A stretch of DNA of 64,000 nucleotides from Orobanche coerulescens (taxonomy: Eukaryota; Streptophyta; Magnoliopsida; Lamiales; Orobanchaceae). A program made the position numbers and the translations under genes. Below the pieces are notes generated by a model. The model had not been told where the DNA came from. It worked only from the letters and a program-made list of their open reading frames with translations, and did no database searches. Below, one piece after another: positions 24,090 through 36,559 of the stretch (positions are counted from its first letter, which is position 1; each line of letters opens with the position of its first letter). The stretch covers positions 177,186,501-177,250,500 of the forward strand of contig CM065809.1 of assembly GCA_033398695.1 (NCBI GenBank). Reading direction: 5' to 3'.

Positions 24090-24120
24090 CTAGATGTTCT
24101 CCTGTGCGATGCACCAGATA
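24090..24120 (-). mobile_element. Possible Helitron 3' terminus
   Basis: In minus sense: CTGGTGCATCGCACAGG, able to form a hairpin, then about 10 bases later CTAG followed by T. This is the usual Helitron 3' end arrangement. No matching 5' end was identified. Confidence 0.4.
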
Positions 24121-25264
24121 AAATATTTATTTTTTTCGATCCCAAAATTTATTCTTAAGGATTTTCGACATGATTTTAATAAAAAAACTTGTTGAATGTA
24201 TTATAGAGTTTAATATTATTGGAGAAAAAGTCTCACATTAGCATAACGTTAAGTCAATTAGTGTCCATTACATGAACAAATTTTGGACATACTGAGAAAA
24301 GATGGGAACAAATTTTGGGAACGAAAGTAATATGTGAATAAGTCTTAATATAGATGTATGTGCAGTGTATGTTTTACTATTTTTAGTTATTATAATTAAA
24401 TAAATAATATAATTTATTTTTTATGTAAACAATAAAGTCTTAAATCCAATTTTATAAAAGTGAGTTAATTTACTTTTATTTTACATCAATTAATTTTATT
24501 AAAAATTAATATTCATATTTTTCTAATATAAACGTCTTTTTTCCAATCTATCATTAACATAAAAATATTAAATTTACTATATTCAACATGGATGTCTAAT
24601 TGAAGAAGGTGAAGAATTGATTTGATATACTTTTTTTATTAAAAATAAACTCGATATAAAAAATATTATAAATATTTAAAATTTTAAACTTAAAAAATGA
24701 AGAATTTTTTTATATGTAGATGAGTGTGAGCTGTGGACTAAAACTCCAAAAATATATTCAGAATTTTTTTCTTTTTTTTTTTTTATTTTTTCTAAAAATT
24801 TAAGATACTATACTTTTTAAGAAAAAAATAAAAAACTTACAAAATGACAGTCTCATTACTTTCTTTCGATACATGTGAGCCAAATACTCATTTCGCAATT
24901 TAACTGATAGTATTACTGTGGACCGAAGTTATTATTCCAAGTAGTAGTCAGATGTAAGTTTGGAATATCGCTATAAAAAAACAAATCATCTCATTTAAGA
25001 CATACGATACTTATTTCTTTCTCGGAAAACGCAAATGGAAACGTGCCAGAAACCCTATCCACGTAGTGAAACGAAATCGTGAGAGATTGTAACGACATCT
25101 TATTGTGTGGGCCCACGATTGTAATGATGGATGGGCTTTCTTGGGCCAACTCGTGCTCCACAATTATGAGTTATCAGACTGAGCGGCCCCATAAAAGTTC
25201 ACCTAATCCAATAGGTTAATACAGTGGATTCGCAGTCTATCTTTACAATATAATTAAAAACTAA
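24121..25264. other. AT-rich spacer, no gene seen
   Basis: Long A/T runs without recognisable coding sequence or a clear element. Confidence 0.5.
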
Positions 25265-25659
25265 CAGGGTGTATTTAATTAAAACTTTAATGGAATTTGA
25301 TAGATTTTAGAGTTTGATGGATTTGATAGATTTTAATGGAATCCAATAGATTTTCATAAATTCTTTTTGATTTGATGAACACATCTGTTAGAATTCTATG
25401 AAACTTTTATGGATTTTTATGAACTTTTATGAATTTATTGACTTTATTTTTTAAAAGATAAGTAGCATGAATTTCATTTATTAGTGTTCTATCTTAATAG
25501 ATAGTTATTCTATATGTGATTTTCAATCAATTGTTATGTATAATAGATTTTTTAATTAAAAATAAATATCTATTACAAATAGAAATTTTACAACAAATTG
25601 ATATAATTCGACGAGAAAAACTAAAGAAGTATCTCATATTAAAAAGTCTAAAACATATA

Positions 25660-25911
25660 CTCCCTCTGTCCCAGCCAAAGGTTGACAGATGGTGTATATT
25701 TGGTGTATTTTATGTAATGATTGATATAAATAATGATGATTAAATGTGTGGTGGAGATTAAAAAGTAAAAAGTATTGATGATGAATGAGTGGTGGAGATT
25801 AAAAAGTAAAAAGTGATTGTTTGATTTGATTGTAAAAAAGTGATATATGTAAACTTACTAAAAGGACTACTTTTTGATATAAATGTAAACATTTGGGCGG
25901 GACGGAGGTAG
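25660..25911. mobile_element. Stowaway-type (Tc1/mariner) MITE
   Basis: Ends CTCCCTCTGTCCCAGCC and (complement) CTACCTCCGTCCCGCCC are flanked by TA on both sides. CTCCCTCYGTCCC is the classic Stowaway end. 252 bp, non-coding. Confidence 0.8.
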
Positions 25912-26065
25912 TACAAGTTATTAAAGCAATGAGCAGATATAAAATATTTAATTATAAACTGAATTTTTTTACAAGCTTTTGTAAATAATTATTTTTTTTC
26001 ATAAAAAGTTGAAGAACAGAAGATAAAAATATTATGAACTTCTTTACTGTTTCGGGATATGTTGG

Positions 26066-26656
26066 TAGAGCTGTCTAAATGGTTCTAGGTTAGAACCGGA
26101 ACCGTGCGGTTCCGGTTAACCGAGAACCGCAATTTCGATTATCGGTCCGGTTTTCGATTCCATTGTGTATCATTTGTTCGGTTTTCGGTCTAACCGATAA
26201 CCGTTCGGTTCCGAATCGAAAACCGATTTTATAAAATATATTAATTAAATATTATTTTTATTTTATAATTATATTATATTATTTTAATTTTTGTAAATTA
26301 AAATTGGAAATTAGACTGTTTTATGAAATTATAATTTGTAAATATATTATATAATTATAAATTAAAAAATAATATTTAATAAATATATTTTATAAACCGA
26401 ACCGAAAGCAGATTTTATTTATGAAATTATATTTTTATATTTTATAATTATATTATATTATTTCAATTTTTTTAAATTGAAATAAAAAAACGGTTTTTGT
26501 GGTTAACCGAACCGGAACCGAAAATAATTGGTCCGGTTCTGGTTAACCGAAAATTTATATGGTCCGGTTTTCAGTTCTTATTTTAGAACATTTATGGTTT
26601 CGGTTAACCGAAAAATTCGGCCTGGTTAACCGGAACCGAACCGTTCGGCAGCCCTA
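26066..26656. mobile_element. hAT MITE
   Basis: The ends are TAGAGCTG and (complement) TAGGGCTG. The near-perfect 8-bp TSD is TATGTTGG/TATGGTGG. The subterminal regions are packed with GGTTAACCGAACCGG-type words in both orientations. The AT-rich centre is partly duplicated. Confidence 0.75.
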
Positions 26657-27192
26657 TATGGTGGTAGTGGCAATGGGGTGACAGCGGAAATGGTGTTGGT
26701 GGTGGGACGGGACAGTGGCAATGGTGGTGGGGAGGCGGTTGTGGTGGAGGCGGTTGCGTCAGTGGTGGTGACGAATAAAAATCCATCAAAATCTTAGGGG
26801 TGTAGGAAAGATTTTAAAAGACAAATTATGTTTGCACTTTGTACTTAAAGATGAGTACAAAGATGATTCCATTAAAATTCTTCAAATCCAAAATAAATTT
26901 GAATACCTCATAATTTTGTAAGATTTATAAAAGTTTTCATTTAATACCTCATGACTTTAATGGACTTTTAAGAACTCCATTAAATTCTATATTGAATACC
27001 ACAAAAATTCAATTGACTTTTAAAAGTCTCAATTAAATACACCCAAACTTTTTCAAATCCATCAAACTCTATAAAAATCTTTAAAACTCATTTGAAATCC
27101 CAATTGAATACGCCCCCTAAAAGTTAAACTTTATTTAAAGTAGTCTTTTCAAATAGAAAAGTATGCTCTCCAAATAAGACGCGGGATGGAAG

Positions 27193-27762
27193 TAGAGATG
27201 TTAAACGGGCTATCCCTAGCGGTTTGAAGCTAATGGCCTTCGGGCTAACGGTCAGGGCCAAAAAGTCCGGATTTAAACGGGCTAGAAATACGACTTAACC
27301 CTAACTCCTAACGGGTTTCGGGCTAAACGGACTAAATATTTAAAAAATCTATTTTTTATTTTTTTATAAGTCATAAACAAAAAAAAACAGTAACAATATA
27401 TTTTATATATATAGTAACAACTATACTATAATAAATATAACACAAAGCACACTTTTATGTATATACATATATATATATATATACACACTATATTAACAAA
27501 TACAGTAATAATATATATATATAAAATATTAATATATATTACATATATAATATTAATATATGTTATATGAATATAGTATTACTGTAAGTTGAAATTAACA
27601 ATATATATATATATATATATATATCGGGTAGCCAAGCGGGCTCGGGCTAAGCAGTTGGTAAAAGCCCGAATTTAAACGGGCTAGGAAATATCGGCCCTAA
27701 TCCGGTTTTTTGGCGGGTTAAACGGGCCATCCCTACGGGCCCGAGCCCGTTTAACATCTCTA
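27193..27762. mobile_element. hAT MITE with perfect TSD
   Basis: Perfect terminal inverted repeat TAGAGATGTTAAACGGGC at both ends and perfect 8-bp TSD GATGGAAG (27185-27192, 27763-27770). The ends are rich in AACGGGC/GCCCGTT words. The centre holds TA microsatellite tracts (about 27465-27625). Confidence 0.93.
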
Positions 27763-28318
27763 GATGGAAGAATAAATTTTATGCCGCACTGTAAGAACGC
27801 ATAGTAAGATGAAAATGTATACTCTCGATTTATATAAATATATGTCACTCTTTTCATTAATAGCAAGATGAGAAACTTGATGGATCTCTTTGGGGTGCAT
27901 GCTATAAGTACTCGTATAATAGTTATGATGTAAATCTTAAAAGTAGAAATATTTACATATTAAGTTGTTGCTAAATGGCTCCGAATCAGATTTAATACCT
28001 ACTATTTGAATAATTATAAATTTGTCTAAAAGACAACAGACGAAGATGAGATAGAATATGGATGTAATCTAGTTTGAACAATTTATAAATTCATTCAAAA
28101 ATCAGAGTACGAGATGTCACTTTAAAAATAGATTTTAATTTCTTTCATGTCATAATTCTATTATTCCTCACCTTTTTCACCATTGAAAAAGTTATGATGT
28201 AAACTTTGAGATACCATTGTAACTGTCGCAGTAACCCTTAACTTTAAAATGATATGATTATGTCACAATCATTCTTCTTTTTTCATGTAACCAAAAAAAA
28301 AAAAAATCTGCCTTTTTC
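27763..28318. other. AT-rich spacer, no gene seen
   Basis: No recognisable coding or repeat structure before the tandem repeat that follows. Confidence 0.5.
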
Positions 28319-28652
28319 ATGGGATACTTGCAACTGTTTGAACTAATTACATAAAAGACCACATATTTTTTTCAAAAATAAGAAACTGCCCAAAATTTGG
28401 TTTTCACACTGTGAGAATTCATCCTCCAACATGGGATATTTGCCCGTCTGTTTGAACTAATTACATAAAAGACCACATAATTTTTCAAAATGAAGAAACT
28501 GCCCTAAATTTGGTTTTCACACTGTGAGAATTCATCCTCCATGATACTTGCAAATATCCCGTCTGTTTGAACTAATTACATAAAAGACCACATATTTTTT
28601 CAAAATTAAGAAACTGCCCAAAATTTGGTTTTCCCAACGTGAGAGTTCATTT
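28319..28652. repeat. about 112-bp tandem repeat, three copies
   Basis: Three units, each containing GTTTGAACTAATTACATAAA and GGTTTTCACACTGTGAGAAT (variant in the last), start near 28319, 28429 and 28541. They are about 90% alike by eye. Confidence 0.85.
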
Positions 28653-28757
28653 TAAATAGATTAAAAAACTATCATTTCGGGGATTGAATATTTTACGATT
28701 AGGGGACTGAAAGATTAGCAGTATTCTTGAAAACCATAATTGACATATTTAAATTTA

Positions 28758-29643
28758 GGCAAAATAGGGAGTTTGTAATTTTTATCACTTAAGGGATTAA
28801 AGTTTAACAAAAGACTAAAATTTAATCCATTTCATCCGTTAGGGACTCCGTTAGTTTAGTCCTGTTAAGTTTTAACGGATTGATGACATGGCCGTTAAGG
28901 GCCACGTGTCAGTATTTTATTGGTCGGTAATAAAAAAATACTAAAAAAAATTCAGATTTTTGTAATAATAATAAAATAATAACAAAAAATATAAAAGTCT
29001 AAAAAAATATAAAAAATAAAAAAACTGTAGTTTTTAGAAAAAATTAAATTTTATTTTTTTTCTAAAATCTGGAATATTAATATTAAAATCTAATGCTTTT
29101 ATTTAAAGTTAAAAATATAAATTAAAAATATAATAAAAAATTTCAGTTTTTTTGTAATAAAAATAAAAAACTAAAAAAAATATAAAAGTCTAAAAAATAT
29201 AAAAAATAAAAAAAATCTGGATTTTTTTTAAAAAAATAAAACTTTATTTTTTCTCAAATTTTTAAAAAAAAATGGAATATTAGTACTTAAAATCGGATGT
29301 TTTTATTTAAAATTTAAAAATAAAAAATAAAAAATTAAAAGATTTGGATCTAATTTATAAACTTTTTTTTTTAAATTGAAATATTATTTTTCATAAATAA
29401 ATAGAAAACTAGATCTAATTTTTCATAATATTAATAAATATTATTTTACCGACCAATAAAATGCTGACATGTGGCACTTAACGGCCATGTCTTCAATCCG
29501 TTAAAACTTAACGGGACCAAACTAACGGAGTCCCTAACGAGTGAAACGGATTAAACTTTAGTCCCTTGTTTGAAACACTTAAAACTTTAGTCTCTTAAGT
29601 GATAAAAATGGTAAATTTCAGTACCTAGTAGAACTATTTTGCC
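28758..29643. mobile_element. Mutator-type MITE with long TIRs
   Basis: It starts GGCAAAATAG and ends CTATTTTGCC, with inverted arms of about 190-200 bp (both contain GGACTCCGTTAGTTT and ATTTTATTGGTCGGTAA). The perfect 9-bp TSD TTAAATTTA is at 28749-28757 and 29644-29652. Long TIR plus 9-bp TSD is the Mutator superfamily pattern. The interior is AT-rich and non-coding. Confidence 0.88.
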
Positions 29644-29652
29644 TTAAATTTA

Positions 29653-30135
29653 TAATTATATTTAACGGTACCTTCAAAAACACGGTTCTAAAAGACTAAA
29701 CTAAACTACAAATGAAAATAAATAAAAACTAAAACAAATCTACTTTACTATTAAAAGAGAGTTGTACAAAACGCGTGTCTTTATATGAATTTTTTAGATT
29801 AATTATCTTTTTTTTTCTTTTTAAAAATACACTAACTCCTACACATTTGAATGAGTGTTAATGAGAACTAATTTTTTTTCTTTTTATTTTCTCTCAATAA
29901 TTAGAAGTTAATAGTTTTATCATCTCAACTCTATTTTTTATTACTAATATTTTAAATTATTCTTTTTACGATATTTGATTTAACATTCATTAGGCATATA
30001 ATTAAAATATTCCTTTTTGAATATAAATTGTATTTGAATAATTATTACATTATATCTTGATTTTAAATTATTTGTATATAAAATACAAAAATCAAATAAA
30101 TTTTAGATAATATCTTTGAAATAAATCTATCTTTT
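29653..30135. other. AT-rich spacer, no gene seen
   Basis: Contains TCTACTTTACTATTAAAAG at 29739, which resembles a Helitron 5' end, but no partner could be assigned. Confidence 0.4.
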
Positions 30136-31177
30136 TGTTGGGTACAAGATCGGATATTGCGCCGTGTTGCGGAAGCGTAAAAAAATGCGGAAATTAAATG
30201 ACGCACGGATTTATAGAGGTTCGGCTATAAACGAGCCTACGTCCTCTCTCGGTATCTTTTTCTATATGTTCAAGATAAAAACCTCTGCACCTCTCTTCTA
30301 TCGATCGAGGGATAACCGTTTACAATCACGTCTTCTATTGGTCCGTGATAAACCACTCGTACTTGTCTTTGTGTCGGTCCAAGTTAAACCGTTTTCCTTT
30401 TCGTATGACAAGGAATCAACCTCTCTAGCTTTCTATGGGTACTAGATAAACCTCACTTAGATAGTGATTGCGATTCTAATAATGTCGGATCCTTGATCCT
30501 AATAACACCGAATCCAATCGTATCTTTTCTTTTACCTCTCGTGTATGATTTTGTGTATAACACTCAATCATTCAATGTAAGCTCAATATTACAACAACAA
30601 TAATATCAATATGAATATCAGATGATTATCTCGTATGCTTGAAGTTGTTGTGCTTGAAACAATACCATAGAATGGTATTTATAGGCTCCATCATCAAACT
30701 AGCCGTTAGCTGCCAGAACCATCATTACGTACGCTATCTCCTCCACATTACGTACGTAAGCTTGATTACGTATGTTAACCTTGACAGGTTACGTACGTAA
30801 GCCTCTTCACAAATCAGTACAGGGAGTTTCGTCATTTTGGTTACGTACGTTAACATACCATCTATTACGTACGTTAAGGCTTATGTCATTGCTGACGTCA
30901 TATATCCGTTGCGTGCTTTTCTGATTTTGACTCCTCCAACGTTCACTTGGTTTGAACATATGTTACGTACGTTATACACTTAGGTTTACGTACGTTATCC
31001 TTGCAATGTTACGTACGGTAAGCAGGCTTCGTTACGTACGTTAAGCTTGCACAGAACACAATTTTGAGTCTTCGTTTTCTTCGATTCTTGGCTTCGCCTC
31101 TTTGTTGTTTTGTTTTGCTTATCAACTTTAATCATCAAAATACTTTTAATTTATGTATAGAACAAAATGTTCCAACA
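30136..31177 (-). mobile_element. Putative solo LTR
   Basis: TGTTGGGTACAAG...AAATGTTCCAACA gives TG...CA ends in a six-base inverted repeat (TGTTGG/CCAACA) over 1042 bp. Flanks are CTTTT and TTTTT, a 4/5 match. The GTTGCGGAAGCGTAAAA and GAGGTTCGGC words are common in plant LTRs. No internal region or second LTR follows. The minus orientation is inferred from the TATA box position. Confidence 0.6.
30676..31046 (-). promoter_or_regulatory. TTACGTACGTAA array upstream of a TATA box in the solo LTR
   Basis: About ten copies of TTACGTACGTTA or close variants lie at 30716-31046. In minus sense they are followed by TATAAATA at complement(30676-30683). The word is a perfect palindrome containing TACGTA, an ACGT-core sequence of the kind bound by plant bZIP factors. 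Confidence 0.65.
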
Positions 31178-31670
31178 TTTTTTACAAGATCAATACTTTT
31201 ACTTCAGTATTCACCTTCTTATAATAATTTTAGATTATTGAGTTATTTTATTTTAAAAATATTTGGGAAAAGAATTATAGACATGTCAGACTTACAATTC
31301 CTAGTAGAAAGATATATTATTAGTTAAAATAATTTTTTTGATTGATTCTTCTTTATGTGAAAAGAAAAATTATATAAATAAATATAATAAGTTGATTATA
31401 TTTTTATTTAAATACGTCACAATAATATACTTTATCACCCCATGCCTAATGAATTAACATCATTGTGGATCTCATGATATATTACTAAGTATAAAATGTG
31501 TGACTATAATCTAAATATTTATCAAAAATATATGACGTTCTTTCGCCTGTATATTGATATGTAATTATATTAGTATATTAATATAAATATTACAAATATA
31601 CAATGATCATATAAATTACTGTCGTGTTTATATATTTTATATCGAACTTTTACACATCTATCTATACTTA
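31178..31670. other. AT-rich spacer, no gene seen
   Basis: No coding or structured repeat recognised. Confidence 0.5.
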
Positions 31671-32570
31671 ATATTAAAGAGAGTCGCAAAAAAATCTAAA
31701 GAAATATGCGTTATCTCCACGTTAATCCTCTTTTTAAAAATCTTAAGAAAATGAACGTTTAATTTGAGAGGGGGTTAGAGAATTATTCCATTATATACTA
31801 TCTATCAATTAAAAACTTTCTCTCATTTTATTCCTTTTATTTTTAAGCTAATAGTTTAAGTAATTATAACTTTTATGTCAATTTTATTTTTGAAAAAAGT
31901 ATATCAAATTAATTTTTACTTCGTGCTCTTTAATTTGACATCCATATAGTATATATAAAGTAATATAAATATAATTATAATATATTTAGATGATTAAAAT
32001 ATTTCAATATAAAAATATAAGAATATTGAGGAAAAATATATTTTTAGTTTATTTTCTTAGCTTATTAACAATTATTTGATTTTTAAGAATTATTTTGTTC
32101 TGATTATAAAATAGTAAAATATATTACATTAATGTCAAATCATATAAAAAAATTATATTAGTAAGAATATCGGTTGTATATTTTTAATGAAAGTTGATAA
32201 TACAACAACAACAATAACATCAGAGCCTTAATCGCAAAATGCTTTGGGGTCAACTATAATGAAAGTTGATAATAATAAACATAATTTAATTTCTTATTTA
32301 TAAAATTAGATATAAGACTCATATTGTCCTATATGAAAAAAAATACCGGTGCTTAATTAATTTACGGTTTTCCAATCATGTGTCCTTAGCTCATATGATA
32401 AGAATTTATAAATGAAATTAAATCAAATAATAGTATATGTATATGTATGTGTATACTGACTCATGTATATTTTATAATAATTTTATAATATTATTGAAAT
32501 TCGATCACATAGTATTAATATAATAAAATATTTAATATTTTACGTCGTGCATCGCACAGTGAATTTAAAG
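31671..32570 (+). mobile_element. Possible non-autonomous Helitron
   Basis: TCTATACTTAATATTAAAGA at 31671, preceded by A, resembles plant Helitron 5' ends. GTCGTGCATCGCAC at about 32545 resembles the 3' hairpin. A clean CTAG end is missing, so the assignment is weak. Confidence 0.25.
32205..32280. mobile_element. Short dispersed repeat resembling an RTE LINE 3' end
   Basis: ACAACAACAACAATAACATC followed by AGAGCCTTAATC and TTTGGGGTCAACTAT is a phrase found dispersed in many plant genomes next to ACA/TTG-repeat tails. Recognition is by memory only. Confidence 0.3.
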
Positions 32571-32721
32571 AAAGAAGAAGTATAGCATTTGTTAACGTTT
32601 GTACGAAATACTATAAATATATTGGGATAAGTAGTTTTGAATCAAGTAGTTCAAAATTTGTTATAGGTAACACCCATTTCCTTTTTATATTAAGTCCAAT
32701 ATATGATGTAGTATTAATGAA

Positions 32722-33477
32722 GAGAAATGCTACATCCACAAAAAAACATCCACAAAACCATCCACAAAATTAGGGGTGGCAAATCGTGCGGTTCGGGTCG
32801 TTATCGGGTTGATCTTATAACAACCCGATCTGTTAAGGTCAAACCCGAACACGACCTGATAAGAATTCCCTAAATCCGAACACGAACCCGACCTGATAAG
32901 GTCAAACCCGAACACGACCCGGACACGATACGAACACGATAAAAACACGATTGGATTCGTGTTGACCCGACACGATAGCAACACGATAACGACACGACAC
33001 GTTAAAAACCTGTTTCAACACGATAACAACCTGATAACCTATAAATACTAACAAAAAAATGATAAAAACAATAAGAATTATAAACCTTAACTAAAAGTCT
33101 AAAAGAAATAAATTATTAAAAAATTATTTATTAAATATTTATTTTTTAATAAATATTTATTAAAAAAATAAATTATAACGGGTTACCTGAACCCGACCCG
33201 AACCCAACCCGAAATTATCGTGTCCTTACCGGATCAACCTGCTAAGAACCCGAACCCAATAAGGCTTGCCATTAACCCATTAATTTCGTGTCGGTCCGTG
33301 TCGTGTTTTCGTGTCGTATCGAGAATTGCCAGCCCTACACAAAATGAGGTGTCAATGAGTTATTGGTGTATTTTTTATAGTTTCTCTCTCTTCTCTTTGA
33401 ATACACCAATCAATCTTTGACACCTCATTTTACGTGGATGGTTTTATGGATGTTTTTTTATGGATGTAGCATTTCTC
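32722..33477. mobile_element. Mutator-type MITE, split by a hAT MITE
   Basis: The ends GAGAAATGCTACATCCA and (complement) the same word are inverted, with arms of about 50 bp containing AAAAAAACATCCA and AAAACCATCCA. The perfect 9-bp TSD ATTAATGAA is at 32713-32721 and 33478-33486. Without the nested insertion the element is only about 180 bp. Confidence 0.88.
32771..33337. mobile_element. hAT MITE nested in the Mutator MITE
   Basis: The ends are TAGGGGTGGCAA and (complement) TAGGGCTGGCAA. The perfect 8-bp TSD CACAAAAT is at 32763-32770 and 33338-33345. The subterminal parts are rich in AACCCGA and CACGA words. Confidence 0.92.
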
Positions 33478-33486
33478 ATTAATGAA

Positions 33487-33765
33487 ATTGATGAATGATG
33501 TATGATTGCAATATAATACTAATAAAAGTTCACAGTGATGACTGCCAATTGTTTAAAATAGATTTTTTTTTCCAATTCAAGATCTCAAGGATAAAGGAAA
33601 CAGAGAAGGGGACTGAAGAATCACACAGATCTGAAACCATATTTCACCACTTCAGGTTTGTAACTATATTACTAAAATGTCGTCTTACTACTGTTTTAAG
33701 TCGTCCACAAAAAATATGTTCTTCCTATAAATAAAAACGACACCACTTAAAACACTACTCTCTGT
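33487..33765. other. AT-rich spacer left of the LINE
   Basis: No gene seen. The LINE 5' truncation point lies near 33765, where coding similarity begins. I found no target duplication matching the sequence after the poly(A) at 58066. Confidence 0.4.
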
Positions 33766-34706
33766 TCAAAAATAAAGCTACGATATCTAATGCGAGGACG
33801 ATAAGAAAAGTGATTGACAGCTTCTACGGTAACTCAGGTTTGAAACTGAGCTTAGGAAAATCCAAGGTCTTTTTTACAAAGATAGAGGGATCAAATTTGA
33901 AGAACTCTATTTGTGAAATACTTGGATTCGGTTCTACAGTGAACCTGGGGAAGTATTTGGGCGTTAATCTCAGTCATGGGAGATTAAGTCAGACCCATTT
34001 CAGCCCCCTTTTCGACCGGATTATGGGACGTTTTAGTGGGTGGAAACGCAGATTTCTATCTCTTGCGGGAAGATCGACTCTAGTTCAATCAGTGACCTCC
34101 TCAATTCCTATACACACAATGCAGTCTACTTGGTTACCGGAAAATATATGCAATAAGTTGGACAAACTCAACATAGATTTCCTGTGGTCCTCCGATATTA
34201 ATCAGCAAAGGATGCACCTTGTTGGATGGAAGAAAGTCACCAAACCAAAGCAAGATGGGGGGCTGGGTTTGCGGGAAGCTCGCACGACAAACGAAGCACT
34301 CCTGGCTAAACTGGTTTGGCGCATTCTGAGAGATGAGAAGACTGTTTGGTCGAAGTTGGTACACAACAAATATATCAAAGATTCGAACATCTTCCAGTAT
34401 GTTATTAAACCATGTGATAGTCCAACCTCGAAAGGAATCGCTAAAAGTGCCGCACTTCTTAACCCGTTCTTTCGTTGGAAAATTGGAGATGGGAGGAAGA
34501 TTTCGTTTTGGTTCGACAATTGGTTGGGTACGGGATCGTTGTGTGACATGGGGCTGCAATTAGCAAACTCTGAGAAGGAAATCAAGCTTCGAGACGTGGT
34601 TGATCAGTCCGGTAACTGGAATCTCGAGTGCTTGTGTACTGAAATTCCACCCATGGTAAAACAACAAATTCTGAGCTTCTCATTTACTCTTAACGCAGCT
34701 GAAGAT
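33766..34706 (+). pseudogene. LINE (L1-type) ORF2, left half: end of RT and zf-RVT start
   Basis: The reading is open from about 33770: ISNARTIRKVIDSFYGNSGL, then KLSLGKSKVFF (RT thumb), LGKYLGVNL, FLSLAGRSTLVQSV, IDFLWSS and HLVGWKKVTKPKQDGGLGLR. These are characteristic of plant L1 LINE RT C-terminal regions. The endonuclease and RT palm (YADD) are absent, so it was 5' truncated on insertion. It stops abruptly at the LTR-B insertion site, and the ORF continues in frame at 56958. Confidence 0.88.
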
Positions 34707-36483
34707 TGTAACACCCCCAGAATACGACCGGGAATGTCACACGTCGTAGACCCTTATCACAAGGATCTACCAGGCTAAGCTCCAAAAGACTACTCAATGA
34801 TTGACCGACCGGGGTCAAAATTAAATGCAAAGCAGACCGACAAGGTCATTAACCAATTCAGAAAATAACGACATTCACATTACAATGACAATAATAAACT
34901 TGAACACTAAAAAGAATGACAACTCAATTTAATAAATGAAAACTACACCCATGCAAGGGTGAATACTCGAACGACAGAGAAAATACCGACCAGAATGAAA
35001 CAAAAGAAAAGACTCTGACTCTGGTGTGATTAGTATCATTGTCCTCCATCTCCTTCCAAGCCAATCATGTGACTGCTCCCGAGCTGCCAAAACCTGAGCG
35101 CATAACAGGCACCCACCCCCCGAAAACTCGGGGGTTAGCAAACTGGAATTTTGCTAGTGCAAGTACATAATATACAAGATATACGAATAATAACAACACA
35201 AATCTCAACAAATGTGAAGCCTCAACACAAACCACACATTCCCATAGTCCACACAGAATAGCATCACATACCCAAAGTGAAAGATAATCACATAGTCATA
35301 TTCTCTGTATGGAACATAACACCAATGAAACTTTAAACGAGCCCAAGGAGTCAGAAAAATCCATTTTTATAAAAAAGGAAAAGTATTTTGATAAGAAAGT
35401 TTGAAAACATTATTATTGACTCAGGCCATCATGGGGTTTTGGAAAATCAAATGGGAATACTTTTAGAAAATACTTCAAAAACTCTCGGATCCTCGACCCA
35501 ACATGTGTAAAACAATTTGCAAGAAAACCATTACAACGTTATTCGGGTCCTCGACCCAATGCACAGAATAATCATCACAGTACAATCAAAGGCACAGCCT
35601 CTCATTCGACAATTCCTGCTCAAGACCCTTGATTAATTAACCCTCGGAGATTTCGTCAAACATTCTTGGTTAATTAACCCCGATACCAACGTCTTAAAAA
35701 CAATTTGAAACAAGCTTTCAAAAACACGAATCACAGTCTATATCGAGACCAGTATTTTAAAAGAGTTGAAAGAACTTTGAAATACGAGGATTGTTCGAAG
35801 GGTCTTAGCTATCACTCGAATATCCGTTACCAATAAGCTGCCAGCGCCTCCTTACACACTGTGCACCGGCGTTCACTCCACTATGTTGGCCGCCCTTGAA
35901 CATGTCACCGCGCGCGATCACTCTGACAGAGCCGCCTTGCACACGCATTAGGTAACACCGGTGTTCACCAAACATATGGAGCCGCACATTGCAGCGTACA
36001 CCAGGCCGGAGTACACACCCCGCCCTCAGAGGTTCCCGGATACGACGTCTCTCACAACAAGTATTCACATTATTACAAACATCAAGTACACAATCAATCA
36101 ATTCAACAATTATCAAATCAATACACCAATTCACACAATTTATCCGACAGTCCATAACCACACAATAAACAATAACACGTACATTATCAATCAAGATCCA
36201 ACACAATAAGCCTTCGGCACAACCAACCAACGCTACACATATATCCTTGTATTGCGACTCAACCGAATATATATATATAGATATATAGATATATATATAT
36301 ATACATATAACCTTACTATATTATATGAATAACTATAGTTCATCCATCAATCCAAGTTGAGTACGCCAACTAGTGTTAGCATTCACCACTCGTCGTTCAC
36401 CGACATAGGCATATATATCAATATACGTATATACATACATATATTTAACATATAAATATATATAAATCTATATATATATATAT

Positions 36484-36559
<76 letters not shown>

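Larger units (their letters stand above)
25265..27117. mobile_element. Composite TIR element (Harbinger-like TSD TAA) with nested MITEs
   Basis: The ends CAGGGTGTATTTAATT and (complement) GGGGGCGTATTCAATT are inverted and flanked by TAA at 25262-25264 and 27118-27120. The subterminal arms share GATTTTTATAGAGTTTGATG-like sequence. A Stowaway MITE and a hAT MITE lie inside. No transposase is present. The family call rests on the 3-bp TSD only. Confidence 0.5.

Noticed and set aside
23828..24145. Gly/Arg-rich minus-strand ORF
   Set aside because: It reads through a GGCCC low-complexity transposon end.
26604..26789. Proline/histidine-rich ORF
   Set aside because: It arises from GGTGGT simple sequence beside a hAT MITE end; no start context or homology.
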